Shown: positions 25,488 through 34,902, counted from the first letter of the stretch. The stretch: 64,000 nt of DNA from Iodobacter arcticus (GCF_042664895.1 NZ_JBHTBQ010000004.1:186001-250000), one strand, 5' to 3'. Numbers and translations are program-made. The notes: generated from the sequence alone by a model not told the origin.

Positions 25488-25510
25488 ATGGCGGGCAGAG
25501 TGCCCGCCAT
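25488..25510 (+). repeat. Perfect hairpin between rpoB and rpoC
   Basis: ATGGCGGGCA (25488-25497), loop GAG, TGCCCGCCAT (25501-25510): ten base pairs, no mismatch, with no T run after it. It sits 28 bases before rpoC and is more likely an RNA processing or stability element than a terminator. Confidence 0.7.
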
Positions 25511-25538
25511 ACCCCGAACGCCTCACTGGAGTCAAAGA

Positions 25539-28500
25539 ATGAAAGGCTTACTCGAACTCTTCAAGCAAGTTGCTGCAAATGAAGAATTTGATGCGATTAA
25601 GATCGGTCTGGCATCGCCAGAAAAAATCCGCTCTTGGTCGTTCGGCGAAGTAAAAAAGCCGGAAACCATTAACTACCGTACATTTAAGCCAGAACGTGAT
25701 GGCTTATTTTGCGCGCGTATTTTTGGCCCAATCAAAGATTACGAATGCCTGTGCGGTAAGTACAAACGCCTGAAGCATCGTGGCGTGATCTGCGAGAAGT
25801 GCGGTGTGGAAGTGACCCTGTCCAAGGTTCGTCGCGACCGCATGGGACACATCGAGCTGGCTAGCCCGGTTGCACACATCTGGTTCTTGAAATCCCTGCC
25901 ATCGCGCTTGGGTATGGTGCTTGATATCCCATTGCGTGATATCGAACGCGTACTTTACTTCGAAGGTTTTGTGGTGATCGAGCCAGGCATGACGCCGCTA
26001 ACACGTGGCCAATTGCTGACTGAAGAAGATTACTTCAATAAAGTTGAAGAGTACGGTGACGAATTCGTAGCCCTGATGGGTGCGGAAGCGGTGCGTGAAC
26101 TCTTGAAGAGCATGGATGTAGAAGACCAAATCACCACCCTGCGTGCTGAATTGTCCTCCACCGGCTCTGAAACCAAGATCAAGAAGATTTCCAAGCGCCT
26201 GAAAGTGCTGGAAGCCTTCCAACGTTCCGGCATCAAGCCAGAGTGGATGGTTTTGGAAGTTCTGCCTGTATTGCCGCCAGAATTACGTCCTTTAGTACCA
26301 TTGGATGGTGGTCGTTTCGCTACTTCAGATCTGAATGATCTGTATCGTCGCGTAATTAACCGTAATAACCGTCTGAAGCGTCTTTTAGAATTGCGCGCAC
26401 CTGAAATTATCGTGCGTAATGAAAAGCGTATGTTGCAAGAAGCGGTTGATTCCTTGCTCGATAACGGCCGTCGCGGTAAAGCGATGACGGGTGCGAACAA
26501 GCGTCCTCTTAAATCCTTGGCCGATATGATCAAGGGTAAGGGCGGTCGTTTCCGTCAGAACTTGCTGGGTAAGCGCGTAGATTATTCTGGTCGTTCGGTG
26601 ATTACCGTTGGCCCGACACTGCGTCTGCATCAGTGCGGCTTGCCGAAACTGATGGGTCTGGAGCTGTTCAAACCATTTATTTTCCACAAGCTTGAAGTGC
26701 TTGGTCTTGCGACCACTATTAAAGCCGCGAAGAAAATGGTTGAAGCACAAGATCCAGTGGTTTGGGACATCTTGGAAGACGTGATTCGCGAACATCCGAT
26801 TCTCTTGAACCGTGCGCCAACACTGCACCGCTTGGGTATTCAAGCGTTTGAGCCAGTGTTGATCGAAGGTAAAGCGATTCAACTGCATCCACTCGTCTGC
26901 GCGGCATTCAATGCCGACTTTGACGGTGACCAGATGGCTGTTCACGTTCCACTGAGCCTTGAAGCGCAGATGGAAGCACGCACCTTGATGCTGGCTTCTA
27001 ACAACGTATTGTCGCCAGCAAACGGCGAGCCAATTATCGTTCCTTCGCAGGATATCGTGTTGGGTCTGTATTACATGACTCGTGAGCGTATCAATGCCAA
27101 GGGCGAGGGCATGTACCTGATCGACGTAAGCGAAGCAATGCGCGCTTATGCGAGCAAGGAAGTGACCTTGCAAACGCGTGTTGATATCCGTCTGAAAGAA
27201 TGGGTACGAGACGAAGACGGCGAATGGCAAGCTCAGATGGTGCGTCGTAGCACCACGGTTGGTCGTGCGATCTTGTCTGAAATCCTGCCTAAGGGCTTGG
27301 ACTTCAGCCATATCGATAAGGCACTGAAAAAGAAAGAAATTGGTAAGCTGATTAACGCTTCATTCCGCCGTTGCGGTTTGAAAGATACCGTTATTTTTGC
27401 TGATCAACTGATGTACACCGGTTTTGCTTATTCGACACGCGGCGGTATCTCGATTTGCGTTGACGATATGGTTGTGCCGGATAAAAAGGTTCAGCTTCTG
27501 GCTGAGTCCTACGCTGAAGTGCGCGAGATCGAGCATCAGTACAGCTCCGGTCTGGTGACTCAGGGTGAACGCTATAACAAGGTCGTGGATATCTGGGGTC
27601 GTGCCGGTGATCAGATTGCCAAAGCGATGATGGATCAGCTCGGTAAAGAGAAGGTCATCAACCGCGAAGGTAAAGAAGTCGATCAAGACTCGTTTAACTC
27701 AGTATTTATGATGGCCGATTCCGGTGCCCGCGGTTCTGCAGCGCAGATTCGTCAGTTGGCCGGTATGCGGGGTTTGATGGCTAAGCCGGACGGTTCGATT
27801 ATTGAAACGCCGATTACTACCAACTTCCGTGAAGGCTTGACCGTTCTTCAGTACTTTATCTCTACCCACGGTGCACGTAAGGGTCTGGCAGATACGGCGC
27901 TGAAAACAGCGAACTCGGGTTACCTGACACGCCGTCTGGTTGACGTTACACAAGACTTGGTTGTGATCGAAGACGATTGCGGCACCAAGAACGGCGTAGT
28001 CATGAAGGCCGTTGTACAGGGTGGTGATGTGATTGAAGCCCTGCGTGATCGTATTCTGGGTCGCGTGGTCGTGCTTGATGTGATCGATCCTGTTACTCAC
28101 GAAACAGTGTTCCCAGTAGGTACATTGCTGGGTGAAGACGAAGTAGAGGAAATCGAACTCCTTGGTGTTGACGAGGTTAAGGTTCGTACTCCGCTGTCTT
28201 GCGAAACACGTTATGGCCTGTGTGCCGCGTGTTACGGTCGTGACCTTGGTCGTGGTCATCTGGTGAATACCGGTGAAGCAGTGGGTGTCATCGCTGCTCA
28301 GTCGATTGGTGAGCCAGGTACACAGCTGACTATGCGTACCTTCCACATCGGGGGTGCGGCTTCTCGTGCGGCTGCGGCAACACAAGTAGAGTCGAAATCC
28401 AGCGGTAATATCGCGTACAGCCCTAATATGCGCTACGTGACCAATGCCAAGGGTGATCCAGTGGTGATTGCACGCTCTGCTGAAGTGATTGTTGTCGATG

Positions 28501-29738
28501 ACAATGGTCGTGAGCGTGAACGTCACAAAGTGCCGTACGGCGCAACACTGACGGTTAAAGATGGCGATAGCATCAAAGCCGGTGGCGTACTGGGTACATG
28601 GGATCCGCACACTCGTCCAATTATTTCGGAATACGCCGGTCAGGTGAAGTTCGATAATGTGGAAGAGGGTATTACCGTAATGAAGCAGGTCGATGATGTG
28701 ACCGGTCTTTCGACCTTGGTTGTTATCGATCCTAAGCGTAAAGGCGGTAAGGCAACTGGTGTACGTCCAATGGTTAAGTTATTGGATGAACGTGGTGGCG
28801 AAGTTAAAATGGCGGGTACTGACACCACCGTTATGATCGGTTTCCAAGTGGGTTGTATTATCACGGTGAAAGACGGTCAAGTGGTTGGTGTGGGTGATGT
28901 GTTGGCGCGTATTCCACAAGAATCTGCCAAGACTCGCGATATTACCGGGGGTCTGCCACGCGTTGCTGAGTTGTTTGAAGCGCGTATTCCGAAAGATCCG
29001 GGTATGCTGGCTGAAATTACCGGTACAGTTTCCTTTGGTAAAGAAACCAAGGGTAAACAGCGTTTAGTCTTAACGGATCTGGAAGGTGCGCCGCACGAAT
29101 ACCTGATCTTGAAAGAAAAACACGTACTGGTTCATGATGGTCAGGTTGTTAACCGTGGTGAAAGTATTGTTGACGGTGCGATTGATCCGCACGATATCTT
29201 GCGTCTGCAAGGGATCGAAGCGTTGTCACGCTATGTCGTACAAGAAGTGCAGGAAGTGTATCGTTTGCAGGGTGTGAAGATTAACGATAAGCATATTGAA
29301 GTGATTCTTCGTCAAATGTTACGTCGTGTCATCATTACTGATTCTGCAGATTCTGCCTTCATTCAGGGTGAGCAAGTTGAGCGTGCAGAAGTACTGACAG
29401 TGAACGATAAGTTGATTGCTGAGGGTAAGTTACCAGCAAGCTACGATAATGTTCTGTTAGGTATTACTAAAGCATCTCTGTCTACAGATTCGTTTATTTC
29501 AGCGGCTTCCTTCCAGGAAACCACGCGAGTGCTGACTGAAGCAGCCATCATGGGTAAAATTGATGACTTGCGCGGTCTGAAAGAAAACGTCATCGTAGGT
29601 CGCTTGATTCCTGCGGGTACTGGTTTAGCTTACCATCGTAATCGTAAGCGTCAGGCACCAGTTGTTGATCAACTGGCTGATATTTTTGCACCAACTGCAG
29701 AGGCTGAAACCGCTGCAAGTGGTGAAGTTGGGGTTTAA
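25539..29738 (+). CDS. rpoC: RNA polymerase beta' subunit
   Basis: The 1399-residue subunit begins MKGLLELFKQVAANEEFDAI at ATG 25539, with GGAG eight bases upstream. The N-terminal zinc site CLCGKYKRLKHRGVICEKCG, the catalytic NADFDGDQM with Asp460/462/464, and a second Cys cluster (CETRYGLCAACYG) are all present. A frame open from 25488 would add 17 residues encoded by the hairpin and is rejected. A strong terminator follows. Confidence 0.99.
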   Translation: MKGLLELFKQVAANEEFDAIKIGLASPEKIRSWSFGEVKKPETINYRTFKPERDGLFCARIFGPIKDYECLCGKYKRLKHRGVICEKCGVEVTLSKVRRDRMGHIELASPVAHIWFLKSLPSRLGMVLDIPLRDIERVLYFEGFVVIEPGMTPLTRGQLLTEEDYFNKVEEYGDEFVALMGAEAVRELLKSMDVEDQITTLRAELSSTGSETKIKKISKRLKVLEAFQRSGIKPEWMVLEVLPVLPPELRPLVPLDGGRFATSDLNDLYRRVINRNNRLKRLLELRAPEIIVRNEKRMLQEAVDSLLDNGRRGKAMTGANKRPLKSLADMIKGKGGRFRQNLLGKRVDYSGRSVITVGPTLRLHQCGLPKLMGLELFKPFIFHKLEVLGLATTIKAAKKMVEAQDPVVWDILEDVIREHPILLNRAPTLHRLGIQAFEPVLIEGKAIQLHPLVCAAFNADFDGDQMAVHVPLSLEAQMEARTLMLASNNVLSPANGEPIIVPSQDIVLGLYYMTRERINAKGEGMYLIDVSEAMRAYASKEVTLQTRVDIRLKEWVRDEDGEWQAQMVRRSTTVGRAILSEILPKGLDFSHIDKALKKKEIGKLINASFRRCGLKDTVIFADQLMYTGFAYSTRGGISICVDDMVVPDKKVQLLAESYAEVREIEHQYSSGLVTQGERYNKVVDIWGRAGDQIAKAMMDQLGKEKVINREGKEVDQDSFNSVFMMADSGARGSAAQIRQLAGMRGLMAKPDGSIIETPITTNFREGLTVLQYFISTHGARKGLADTALKTANSGYLTRRLVDVTQDLVVIEDDCGTKNGVVMKAVVQGGDVIEALRDRILGRVVVLDVIDPVTHETVFPVGTLLGEDEVEEIELLGVDEVKVRTPLSCETRYGLCAACYGRDLGRGHLVNTGEAVGVIAAQSIGEPGTQLTMRTFHIGGAASRAAAATQVESKSSGNIAYSPNMRYVTNAKGDPVVIARSAEVIVVDDNGRERERHKVPYGATLTVKDGDSIKAGGVLGTWDPHTRPIISEYAGQVKFDNVEEGITVMKQVDDVTGLSTLVVIDPKRKGGKATGVRPMVKLLDERGGEVKMAGTDTTVMIGFQVGCIITVKDGQVVGVGDVLARIPQESAKTRDITGGLPRVAELFEARIPKDPGMLAEITGTVSFGKETKGKQRLVLTDLEGAPHEYLILKEKHVLVHDGQVVNRGESIVDGAIDPHDILRLQGIEALSRYVVQEVQEVYRLQGVKINDKHIEVILRQMLRRVIITDSADSAFIQGEQVERAEVLTVNDKLIAEGKLPASYDNVLLGITKASLSTDSFISAASFQETTRVLTEAAIMGKIDDLRGLKENVIVGRLIPAGTGLAYHRNRKRQAPVVDQLADIFAPTAEAETAASGEVGV

Positions 29739-29795
29739 CGATCATCAGCTTGTCTTGACGACAAGCACTTGATTTCAATAGAATCCTGTACTTTT

Positions 29796-29839
29796 ACACA
29801 ACGCTCAGCTTTGCTGGGCGTTGTGTACTTCTTTTTTTG
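29796..29839 (+). terminator. Rho-independent terminator after rpoC
   Basis: A 14-bp stem ACACAACGCTCAGC/GCTGGGCGTTGTGT (one G-U pair) with loop TTT, followed after ACTTC by a run of Ts. Confidence 0.9.
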
Positions 29840-29887
29840 ATGTGGTTATCCCTGTTTTATTTGTTTTAAAAATGAAGAAATGAGCCC

Positions 29888-30083
29888 GTGGTGGTTAGCG
29901 AAAAGCAGGACTAATAACAGACTTAATGCTTTGATTTTATTGTAAATAAAAACAGCGCCTCATTAAATGAAGAAGTAGTTGTGAGTAGTAGCCAGTGGTA
30001 AAACAAAGAAACAAGCATGTGGTGGCCGGCGCAAGCTGACTGATAATATGTTTAATGCTTTGTCATAAATATGAAGAAGTAGT
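29888..30083 (+). repeat. Diverged tandem duplication upstream of rpsL
   Basis: Copy 1 is 29888-29979 and copy 2 is 30019-30083. Both begin GTGGTGG, share TTAATGCTTTG in the middle and end ATGAAGAAGTAGT. Copy 2 lacks about 27 bases present in copy 1. Many substitutions show the duplication is old. Confidence 0.7.
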
Positions 30084-30122
30084 AAGTGCCCTACGGGGAT
30101 TTTTAACCTAAGGAAGTAATCA

Positions 30123-30497
30123 ATGCCAACGATTAACCAGCTCGTCCGTAAAGGTCGTGTGCAGGAAAAAGCAAAGAGCAAAGTGCCAGCTCTTGAGTCT
30201 TGCCCGCAAAAACGTGGCGTATGCACTCGTGTATACACAACCACTCCTAAGAAGCCTAACTCAGCGCTTCGTAAAGTTTGTAAAGTTCGCTTAACCAATG
30301 GTTTCGAAGTTATTTCGTACATCGGTGGTGAAGGCCATAATCTGCAGGAACACAGCGTTGTGCTGATCCGCGGCGGTCGTGTTAAGGATTTGCCGGGTGT
30401 GCGTTACCACACAGTACGCGGCTCCTTGGATACTGCTGGCGTTAAGGGTCGTAAACAGTCGCGTTCCAAGTACGGTACTAAGCGTCCAAAGGCTTAA
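30123..30497 (+). CDS. rpsL: 30S ribosomal protein S12
   Basis: The 124-residue uS12 of the decoding centre. TTTPKKPNSALRK carries Lys43 and the later block LPGVRYHTVRGSLD follows a conserved Lys, both in the form associated with streptomycin sensitivity. First gene of the str group, 111 bp before rpsG. Confidence 0.99.
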   Translation: MPTINQLVRKGRVQEKAKSKVPALESCPQKRGVCTRVYTTTPKKPNSALRKVCKVRLTNGFEVISYIGGEGHNLQEHSVVLIRGGRVKDLPGVRYHTVRGSLDTAGVKGRKQSRSKYGTKRPKA

Positions 30498-30608
30498 TTG
30501 CCACTGGACGGTCGGCGAGTCCCATTTGGGCCGTCGAGTAAGTGGTCGTCTTGATGGGCGACCGAGGGGCTAAGCCCCGACTGAATGAAATATTAAGGAT
30601 AGAGAATT
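30498..30608 (+). promoter_or_regulatory. rpsL-rpsG intercistronic region with candidate S7 control structure
   Basis: The 111-bp gap contains paired segments GACGG/CCGTC (about 30508-30536), GGTCG/CGACC (about 30543-30563) and GGGGCTAAGCCCC. In E. coli the S12-S7 intercistronic RNA is the S7 repressor site, so position and folding potential suggest the same role here. The S7 recognition motif itself cannot be confirmed. Confidence 0.45.
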
Positions 30609-31079
30609 ATGCCTAGACGCAGAGAAGTACCGAAACGTGACGTTTTACCGGATCCAAAATTTGGTAGCCAAGAACTGACTAAGTTCATGAACGTTGTAAT
30701 GATGGATGGCAAGAAAGCGGTTGCAGAGCGTATCGTTTACGGTGCACTTGTACAAATCGAGAAAAAAACTGGCAAGTCACCGCTGGAAGTGTTCTCCGCT
30801 GCAATCGGTAATGCTAAGCCAATGGTTGAAGTTAAAAGCCGTCGTGTTGGTGGTGCAAACTATCAAGTACCAGTCGAAGTCCGTCCTAGCCGTCGTTTGG
30901 CATTGGCGATGCGTTGGGTTCGTGATGCGGCTCGTAAACGTGGTGAAAAGTCGATGGATCTGCGTCTGGCAGGCGAACTCCTCGATGCGGCTGAAGGCCG
31001 TGGTGGCGCTATGAAGAAGCGTGACGAAGTACACCGCATGGCAGAAGCGAATAAAGCGTTCGCTCACTACCGCTTCTAA
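30609..31079 (+). CDS. rpsG: 30S ribosomal protein S7
   Basis: The 156-residue uS7 begins MPRRREVPKRDVLPDPKFGS and has the standard length. It nucleates assembly of the 30S head and in E. coli represses the str operon. AGGATAGAG precedes the start. fusA follows after 27 bp. Confidence 0.99.
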   Translation: MPRRREVPKRDVLPDPKFGSQELTKFMNVVMMDGKKAVAERIVYGALVQIEKKTGKSPLEVFSAAIGNAKPMVEVKSRRVGGANYQVPVEVRPSRRLALAMRWVRDAARKRGEKSMDLRLAGELLDAAEGRGGAMKKRDEVHRMAEANKAFAHYRF

Positions 31080-31106
31080 TCGCGTAACTCGGACAAGGAA
31101 TATCCC

Positions 31107-33206
31107 GTGGCACGTAAGACTTCTATTGAGCATTACCGTAATATTGGTATTTCTGCTCACATCGACGCCGGTAAAACGACGACGACCGAACGCGTTTTGT
31201 TCTACACCGGTGTAAACCACAAGATCGGTGAAGTGCATGACGGCGCAGCAACAATGGACTGGATGGAGCAAGAGCAGGAGCGTGGTATCACGATTACTTC
31301 TGCTGCGACAACTACGTTCTGGAAAGGCATGGCGCAACAGTACCCAGAACACCGCATTAACATCATCGACACTCCAGGCCACGTTGACTTCACTATTGAA
31401 GTTGAGCGCTCAATGCGCGTTCTGGATGGTGCTTGCATGGTTTACTGCGCTGTGGGTGGTGTTCAACCTCAGTCTGAAACCGTATGGCGTCAAGCTAATA
31501 AATACAAAGTTCCACGTCTTGCTTTCGTAAACAAGATGGACCGTCAAGGTGCTAACTTCTTCCGTGTTGTTGAGCAGATGAAGATTCGCCTGAAAGCTAA
31601 CCCAGTGCCGGTTGTTATCCCGGTTGGCGCTGAAGATGGCTTTACTGGTGTGGTCGACCTGATCAAGATGAAGTCAATCTTGTGGGACGAAGCATCGCAA
31701 GGTATGAAGTTTGAGTACGGTGAGATTCCTGCCGAATTACTTGAATTGGCGAAAACATGGCGCGAAAACATGGTAGAAGCCGCTGCTGAATCATCTGAAG
31801 AGATGATGAACAAATACCTTGAAGAAGGTGATTTGAGCGAAGCTGATATCGTAGCTGGCCTGCGTATTCGTACCTTAGCATGCGAAATCCAGCCTATGTT
31901 GTGCGGTAGCGCGTTCAAGAACAAGGGTGTGCAACGCATGCTCGACGCAGTGATTGACTTCATGCCGTCTCCGATTGAAGTGGCTGCGATTACGGGTGTG
32001 AACCATAAAGAAGAGCCTATCACTCGCGAAGCGTCTGATACTGCTCCATTCTCTGCACTTGCATTCAAGTTGATGAGCGATCCTTATGTTGGTCAGCTGA
32101 CCTTCTTCCGTGTTTACTCTGGTATCGTGAAGTCTGGCGATACCGTGTTGAATTCGGTTAAAGATAAGAAAGAGCGTATTGGCCGTATCGTGCAAATGCA
32201 CGCAAACGATCGTCAAGAAATTGATGAAGTTTATGCGGGAGATATCGCGGCTGCGATTGGCTTGAAAGATGTAACTACGGGTGAGACTTTATGTGCGCCA
32301 AGTGACTTCATTATCTTGGAACGCATGGTGTTCCCAGAGCCAGTGATTCACGTTGCGGTTGAGCCTAAAACAAAGCCAGACCAAGAGAAGATGGGTATTG
32401 CCCTGAATCGCTTGGCGAAAGAAGATCCTTCTTTCCGTGTGCGTACTGACGAAGAAACCGGCCAGACAATTATGTCGGGCATGGGTGAGTTGCACTTAGA
32501 AATTCTGGTTGACCGCATGCGTCGTGAATTTGGCGTTGAAGCGAACGTGGGTGCTCCGCAAGTTGCATACCGCGAAACCATTACCCGCATCGCTGCCGAT
32601 GTTGAAGGTAAGCACGCGAAACAGTCTGGCGGTAAAGGTCAATACGGTCATTGCGTGATTACAGTTGAGCCGGCTGGTGAAGGCAACGGTTATTCCTTCT
32701 CTGATGAAGTTAAGGGCGGCTCAATTCCTCGTGAATTTATCCCTTCGGTGGATAAGGGTATCCAAAACACATTGAAAGCGGGTGTGTTGGCTGGTTTCCC
32801 AGTGGTTGACGTTAAGGTTCGTCTGACGTTTGGTTCGTACCATGATGTTGACTCTTCACAACTTGCGTTTGAACTTGCGGGTTCGATTGCATTTAAAGAA
32901 GCGATGCGTCGTGCTGGTGCCGTTATTCTTGAGCCAATGATGGCTGTAGAAGTCGAAACACCAGAAGAGTACATGGGCGACATCATGGGCGATATCTCGT
33001 CCCGCCGTGGCATCTTGCAAGGTATGGATGATAATCCTGCTGGTGGCAAGATGGTTAAGGCTGAGTTGCCTCTTTCCGAGATGTTTGGTTACTCGACTCG
33101 CTTGCGCTCAATGTCGCAAGGTCGTGCAACTTACTCTATGGAATTCAAGCACTACTCCGAAGCGCCGAAGCATGTGGCTGACGCGATTATTGCGAACAAA
33201 AAATAA
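31107..33206 (+). CDS. fusA: Elongation factor G
   Basis: The 699-residue translocation GTPase. AHIDAGKT (residues 17-24), DTPGHVDF and NKMDRQGANF are the G motifs. The start is GTG at 31107, supported by AAGGAA upstream and the usual N-terminus MARKTSIEHYRNIGI. It lies between rpsG and tufA as in the classical str operon. Confidence 0.99.
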   Translation: MARKTSIEHYRNIGISAHIDAGKTTTTERVLFYTGVNHKIGEVHDGAATMDWMEQEQERGITITSAATTTFWKGMAQQYPEHRINIIDTPGHVDFTIEVERSMRVLDGACMVYCAVGGVQPQSETVWRQANKYKVPRLAFVNKMDRQGANFFRVVEQMKIRLKANPVPVVIPVGAEDGFTGVVDLIKMKSILWDEASQGMKFEYGEIPAELLELAKTWRENMVEAAAESSEEMMNKYLEEGDLSEADIVAGLRIRTLACEIQPMLCGSAFKNKGVQRMLDAVIDFMPSPIEVAAITGVNHKEEPITREASDTAPFSALAFKLMSDPYVGQLTFFRVYSGIVKSGDTVLNSVKDKKERIGRIVQMHANDRQEIDEVYAGDIAAAIGLKDVTTGETLCAPSDFIILERMVFPEPVIHVAVEPKTKPDQEKMGIALNRLAKEDPSFRVRTDEETGQTIMSGMGELHLEILVDRMRREFGVEANVGAPQVAYRETITRIAADVEGKHAKQSGGKGQYGHCVITVEPAGEGNGYSFSDEVKGGSIPREFIPSVDKGIQNTLKAGVLAGFPVVDVKVRLTFGSYHDVDSSQLAFELAGSIAFKEAMRRAGAVILEPMMAVEVETPEEYMGDIMGDISSRRGILQGMDDNPAGGKMVKAELPLSEMFGYSTRLRSMSQGRATYSMEFKHYSEAPKHVADAIIANKK

Positions 33207-33232
33207 TCATATAATTTAAAGGATCTATAGCA

Positions 33233-34423
33233 ATGGCAAAAGAAAAGTTTACGCGCACAAAGCCACACGTTAACGTTGGTACAATTGGTCACGTTGACCA
33301 TGGTAAGACCACACTGACAGCGGCAATTTCGACTATCTTGTCGAAGAAATTCGGTGGCGAAGCGAAAGATTACTCGCAAATCGATAGCGCTCCTGAAGAA
33401 AAAGCACGCGGTATTACTATTAATACTTCACACGTTGAGTATGAGACAGAAACACGTCACTACGCTCACGTTGACTGCCCAGGTCACGCGGATTACATCA
33501 AGAACATGATTACTGGTGCTGCGCAGATGGATGGCGCGATCTTGGTATGTTCAGCGGCTGATGGTCCTATGCCACAAACTCGTGAGCACATCTTGTTGGC
33601 TCGTCAAGTTGGCGTTCCATACATCATTGTTTACCTGAATAAAGCTGACTTGGTTGATGATGCTGAATTGCTTGAATTGGTAGACATGGAAGTTCGTGAG
33701 CTGCTGAGCAAGTATGACTTCCCTGGTGACGACACTCCAATTATTGTTGGTTCTGCTCGTATGGCCCTGGAAGGTGATCAGTCTGAGCATGGCGAGCCAT
33801 CTATTTTCCGTCTTGCTGATGCGCTTGATTCATACATTCCATTGCCAGAACGTGCTGTTGATGGCGCGTTCCTGATGCCAGTTGAAGATGTATTCTCTAT
33901 CTCAGGTCGCGGTACTGTTGTGACTGGTCGTGTTGAGCGCGGCGTTGTTAAAGTCGGCGAAGAAATCGAAATTGTTGGTATCACCACAACAGTTAAGACA
34001 ACATGTACTGGTGTTGAAATGTTCCGTAAGCTGCTTGATCAAGGTCAAGCTGGCGATAACATCGGTGCATTGCTTCGTGGTACTAAGCGTGAAGACGTTC
34101 AGCGTGGTCAAGTATTGGCTAAGCCAGGTTCGATCACTCCGCACACTAAGTTTGAAGGTTCTGTATACGTTCTGTCGAAAGATGAGGGTGGTCGTCACAC
34201 TCCATTCTTTAACGGCTACCGTCCACAGTTCTTCTTCCGTACAACTGACGTAACAGGTTCAGTTGATTTGCCAGAAGGTACTGAAATGGTGATGCCAGGT
34301 GATAACGTTGAAGTTACCGTTACCCTGATCGCTCCAGTTGCTATGGAACAAGGTCTACGCTTCGCTATTCGCGAAGGTGGTCGTACTGTTGGCGCTGGTG
34401 TAGTTGCCAAAGTCCTCGTTTAA
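33233..34423 (+). CDS. tufA: Elongation factor Tu, copy A
   Basis: 396 residues, 98-99 percent identical to TufB in this window: Val238, Thr252, Thr364, Leu395 and Val396 are the only differences I found. The G motifs are intact. AAAGGA lies upstream of ATG 33233. The rpsJ start is only 12 bp past the stop, so the str and S10 groups are probably joined in one transcript. Confidence 0.99.
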   Translation: MAKEKFTRTKPHVNVGTIGHVDHGKTTLTAAISTILSKKFGGEAKDYSQIDSAPEEKARGITINTSHVEYETETRHYAHVDCPGHADYIKNMITGAAQMDGAILVCSAADGPMPQTREHILLARQVGVPYIIVYLNKADLVDDAELLELVDMEVRELLSKYDFPGDDTPIIVGSARMALEGDQSEHGEPSIFRLADALDSYIPLPERAVDGAFLMPVEDVFSISGRGTVVTGRVERGVVKVGEEIEIVGITTTVKTTCTGVEMFRKLLDQGQAGDNIGALLRGTKREDVQRGQVLAKPGSITPHTKFEGSVYVLSKDEGGRHTPFFNGYRPQFFFRTTDVTGSVDLPEGTEMVMPGDNVEVTVTLIAPVAMEQGLRFAIREGGRTVGAGVVAKVLV

Positions 34424-34435
34424 AGGCTTGTGAAA

Positions 34436-34747
34436 ATGCAAAACCAAAAAATTCGTATCCGTCTGAAAGCTTTTGACTACGCTTTGATCGATCGTTCGGC
34501 GCAGGAAATTGTTGATACGGCTAAGCGTACTGGTGCAGTTGTTAAGGGTCCAGTTCCGCTTCCTACTAAGATTGAGCGTTTTGACATTCTGAGCTCTCCA
34601 CACGTTAATAAAATGGCGCGTGATCAGATGGAAATTCGTACGCACCTGCGTTTAATGGACATTGTCAATCCAACAGACAAAACCGTTGATGCGCTGATGA
34701 AGCTGGATCTTCCAGCTGGTGTAGACGTAGAAATCAAGCTGCAGTAA
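34436..34747 (+). CDS. rpsJ: 30S ribosomal protein S10 (NusE)
   Basis: The 103-residue uS10 begins MQNQKIRIRLKAFDYALID at ATG 34436; GTG at 34430 would add two residues. It also serves as NusE in antitermination. The gap to rplC (155 bp) holds a promoter-like element and a terminator-shaped hairpin, unlike the usual arrangement with the leader before rpsJ. Confidence 0.99.
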   Translation: MQNQKIRIRLKAFDYALIDRSAQEIVDTAKRTGAVVKGPVPLPTKIERFDILSSPHVNKMARDQMEIRTHLRLMDIVNPTDKTVDALMKLDLPAGVDVEIKLQ

Positions 34748-34787
34748 TCGACAAACAAAGTTTTTTTCTGTAATGCACGCTAAGTGC

Positions 34788-34816
34788 TTGCGGTAAAAGG
34801 AAAACTTTGCTAAAGT
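34788..34816 (+). promoter_or_regulatory. Candidate promoter upstream of rplC
   Basis: TTGCGG (34788-34793), 17-base spacer and TAAAGT (34811-34816). The -35-like part and spacing resemble elements before rplN, rpsM and rpsP. Transcription would begin close to the hairpin at 34821. Confidence 0.5.
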
Positions 34817-34820
34817 CGCG

Positions 34821-34852
34821 GGCTTGCCACTTAAGGGTGGCAAGCCTTTTTT
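34821..34852 (+). terminator. Terminator/attenuator between rpsJ and rplC
   Basis: A perfect ten-base-pair stem GGCTTGCCAC/GTGGCAAGCC with loop TTAAGG, followed by six Ts. It has full terminator form inside what is normally a continuous S10 operon, 51 bp before rplC. It may be an attenuation point, for example for L4-type feedback, or simply end the str-rpsJ transcript. Confidence 0.85.
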
Positions 34853-34902
34853 ACTTTAGGTTTAGCCGGTCAATCGTAATCGGCCCTGAAAGGGATATAA
34901 CT

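Larger units (their letters stand above)
29739..30122. other. rpoC-rpsL intergenic region
   Basis: 384 bases without a gene. A strong terminator ends the rpoBC unit (29796-29839). After it lies an imperfect direct duplication (29888-29979 and 30019-30083). The str operon promoter must be here or upstream, but no convincing -35/-10 pair stood out. The rpsL ribosome-binding site AAGGAAG is at 30110-30116. Confidence 0.6.

Noticed and set aside
26385..28610. Long minus-strand open frames opposite rpoC (26385-27311 and 27699-28610)
   Set aside because: They lie fully antisense to a conserved essential gene, have low-complexity His/Thr/Asn-rich translations typical of mirrored codons, and lack ribosome-binding sites.
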